Below, piece after piece: positions 6,098 through 6,140 of a stretch of 6,140 nucleotides of DNA. Position 1 is the stretch's first letter, and each line of letters opens with the position of its first letter. Position numbers and translations under genes: made by a program. Location of the stretch: contig JALUUN010000606.1 in NCBI GenBank assembly GCA_027021325.1, positions 1-6,140 on the forward strand, in the 5' to 3' direction. Source of the DNA: Planctomycetota bacterium. GTDB lineage: Bacteria; Planctomycetota; UBA1135. Below the pieces are notes generated by a model. The model made no database searches and had not been told where the DNA came from. It worked only from the letters and a program-made list of their open reading frames with translations.

Positions 6098-6140
6098 GCT
6101 GGAGGAGGGAAGGGCAGCCGCCGGTATCCCCGAGGCGGCG
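6098..6140 (+). terminator. Possible hairpin after the operon, cut by the window edge
   Basis: GCCGCC at 6117-6122 pairs with GGCGGC at 6134-6139 around an 11-base loop, 19 bases after the permease stop. Any T-tract would lie outside the window, so a terminator cannot be confirmed. The purine run GGAGGAGGGAAGGG at 6101-6114 could instead be the ribosome binding site of another gene, but no ATG or GTG follows at a usual distance. Confidence 0.25.

Noticed and set aside
1..6140. CRISPR arrays, tRNA or rRNA genes, insertion sequences, attachment sites
   Set aside because: I saw no direct repeat arrays, cloverleaf-like sequence, transposase motifs or terminal inverted repeats. The window is almost fully coding.

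Overview
The window is very GC-rich bacterial DNA with dense coding. It holds one partial gene on the minus strand, reading out of the left edge, and five complete genes on the plus strand. The plus-strand genes form a tight operon-like run from 542 to 6097. The phylum cannot be fixed from the sequence. A Ski2-type helicase, short hydrophobic leader peptides and an FtsQ-like divergent gene would suit a high-GC group such as Planctomycetota, Acidobacteriota or a myxobacterial relative, but this is only an impression.

Layout: 1-471 (minus) is the N-terminal part of a single-pass membrane protein, possibly FtsQ/DivIB-like. 472-541 is a short divergent intergenic region. 542-2599 is a Ski2/Mtr4-like DExH RNA helicase. 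2618-3436 and 3433-4188 are two exported proteins of unknown function with a similar architecture. 4185-4739 is a thioredoxin-fold, peroxiredoxin-like protein read through an in-frame UGA. 4736-6097 is a 12-segment APC-superfamily amino acid permease. 6098-6140 is a short tail with a possible hairpin.

The main result is the gene at 4185-4739. A naive gene caller would break it into a 42-residue stub and a 97-residue GTG-started fragment, or call it a pseudogene. The UGA at 4311-4313 sits exactly where Prx-like2/AhpC-TSA relatives carry the catalytic Cys, giving a U-P-T-C redox motif. The frame stays open for 141 more codons with family-like sequence, and a GC hairpin sits at a SECIS-like distance downstream. 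I therefore call it a probable selenoprotein. UGA is the ordinary stop of three genes in the same operon, including this one, so any recoding must be local rather than genome-wide.

The last four plus-strand genes are joined by three consecutive 4-base start/stop overlaps (GTGA, ATGA, GTGA), which suggests one transcript with coupled translation. The products do not form an obvious pathway: RNA metabolism, two envelope proteins, one cytosolic redox protein and one transporter.
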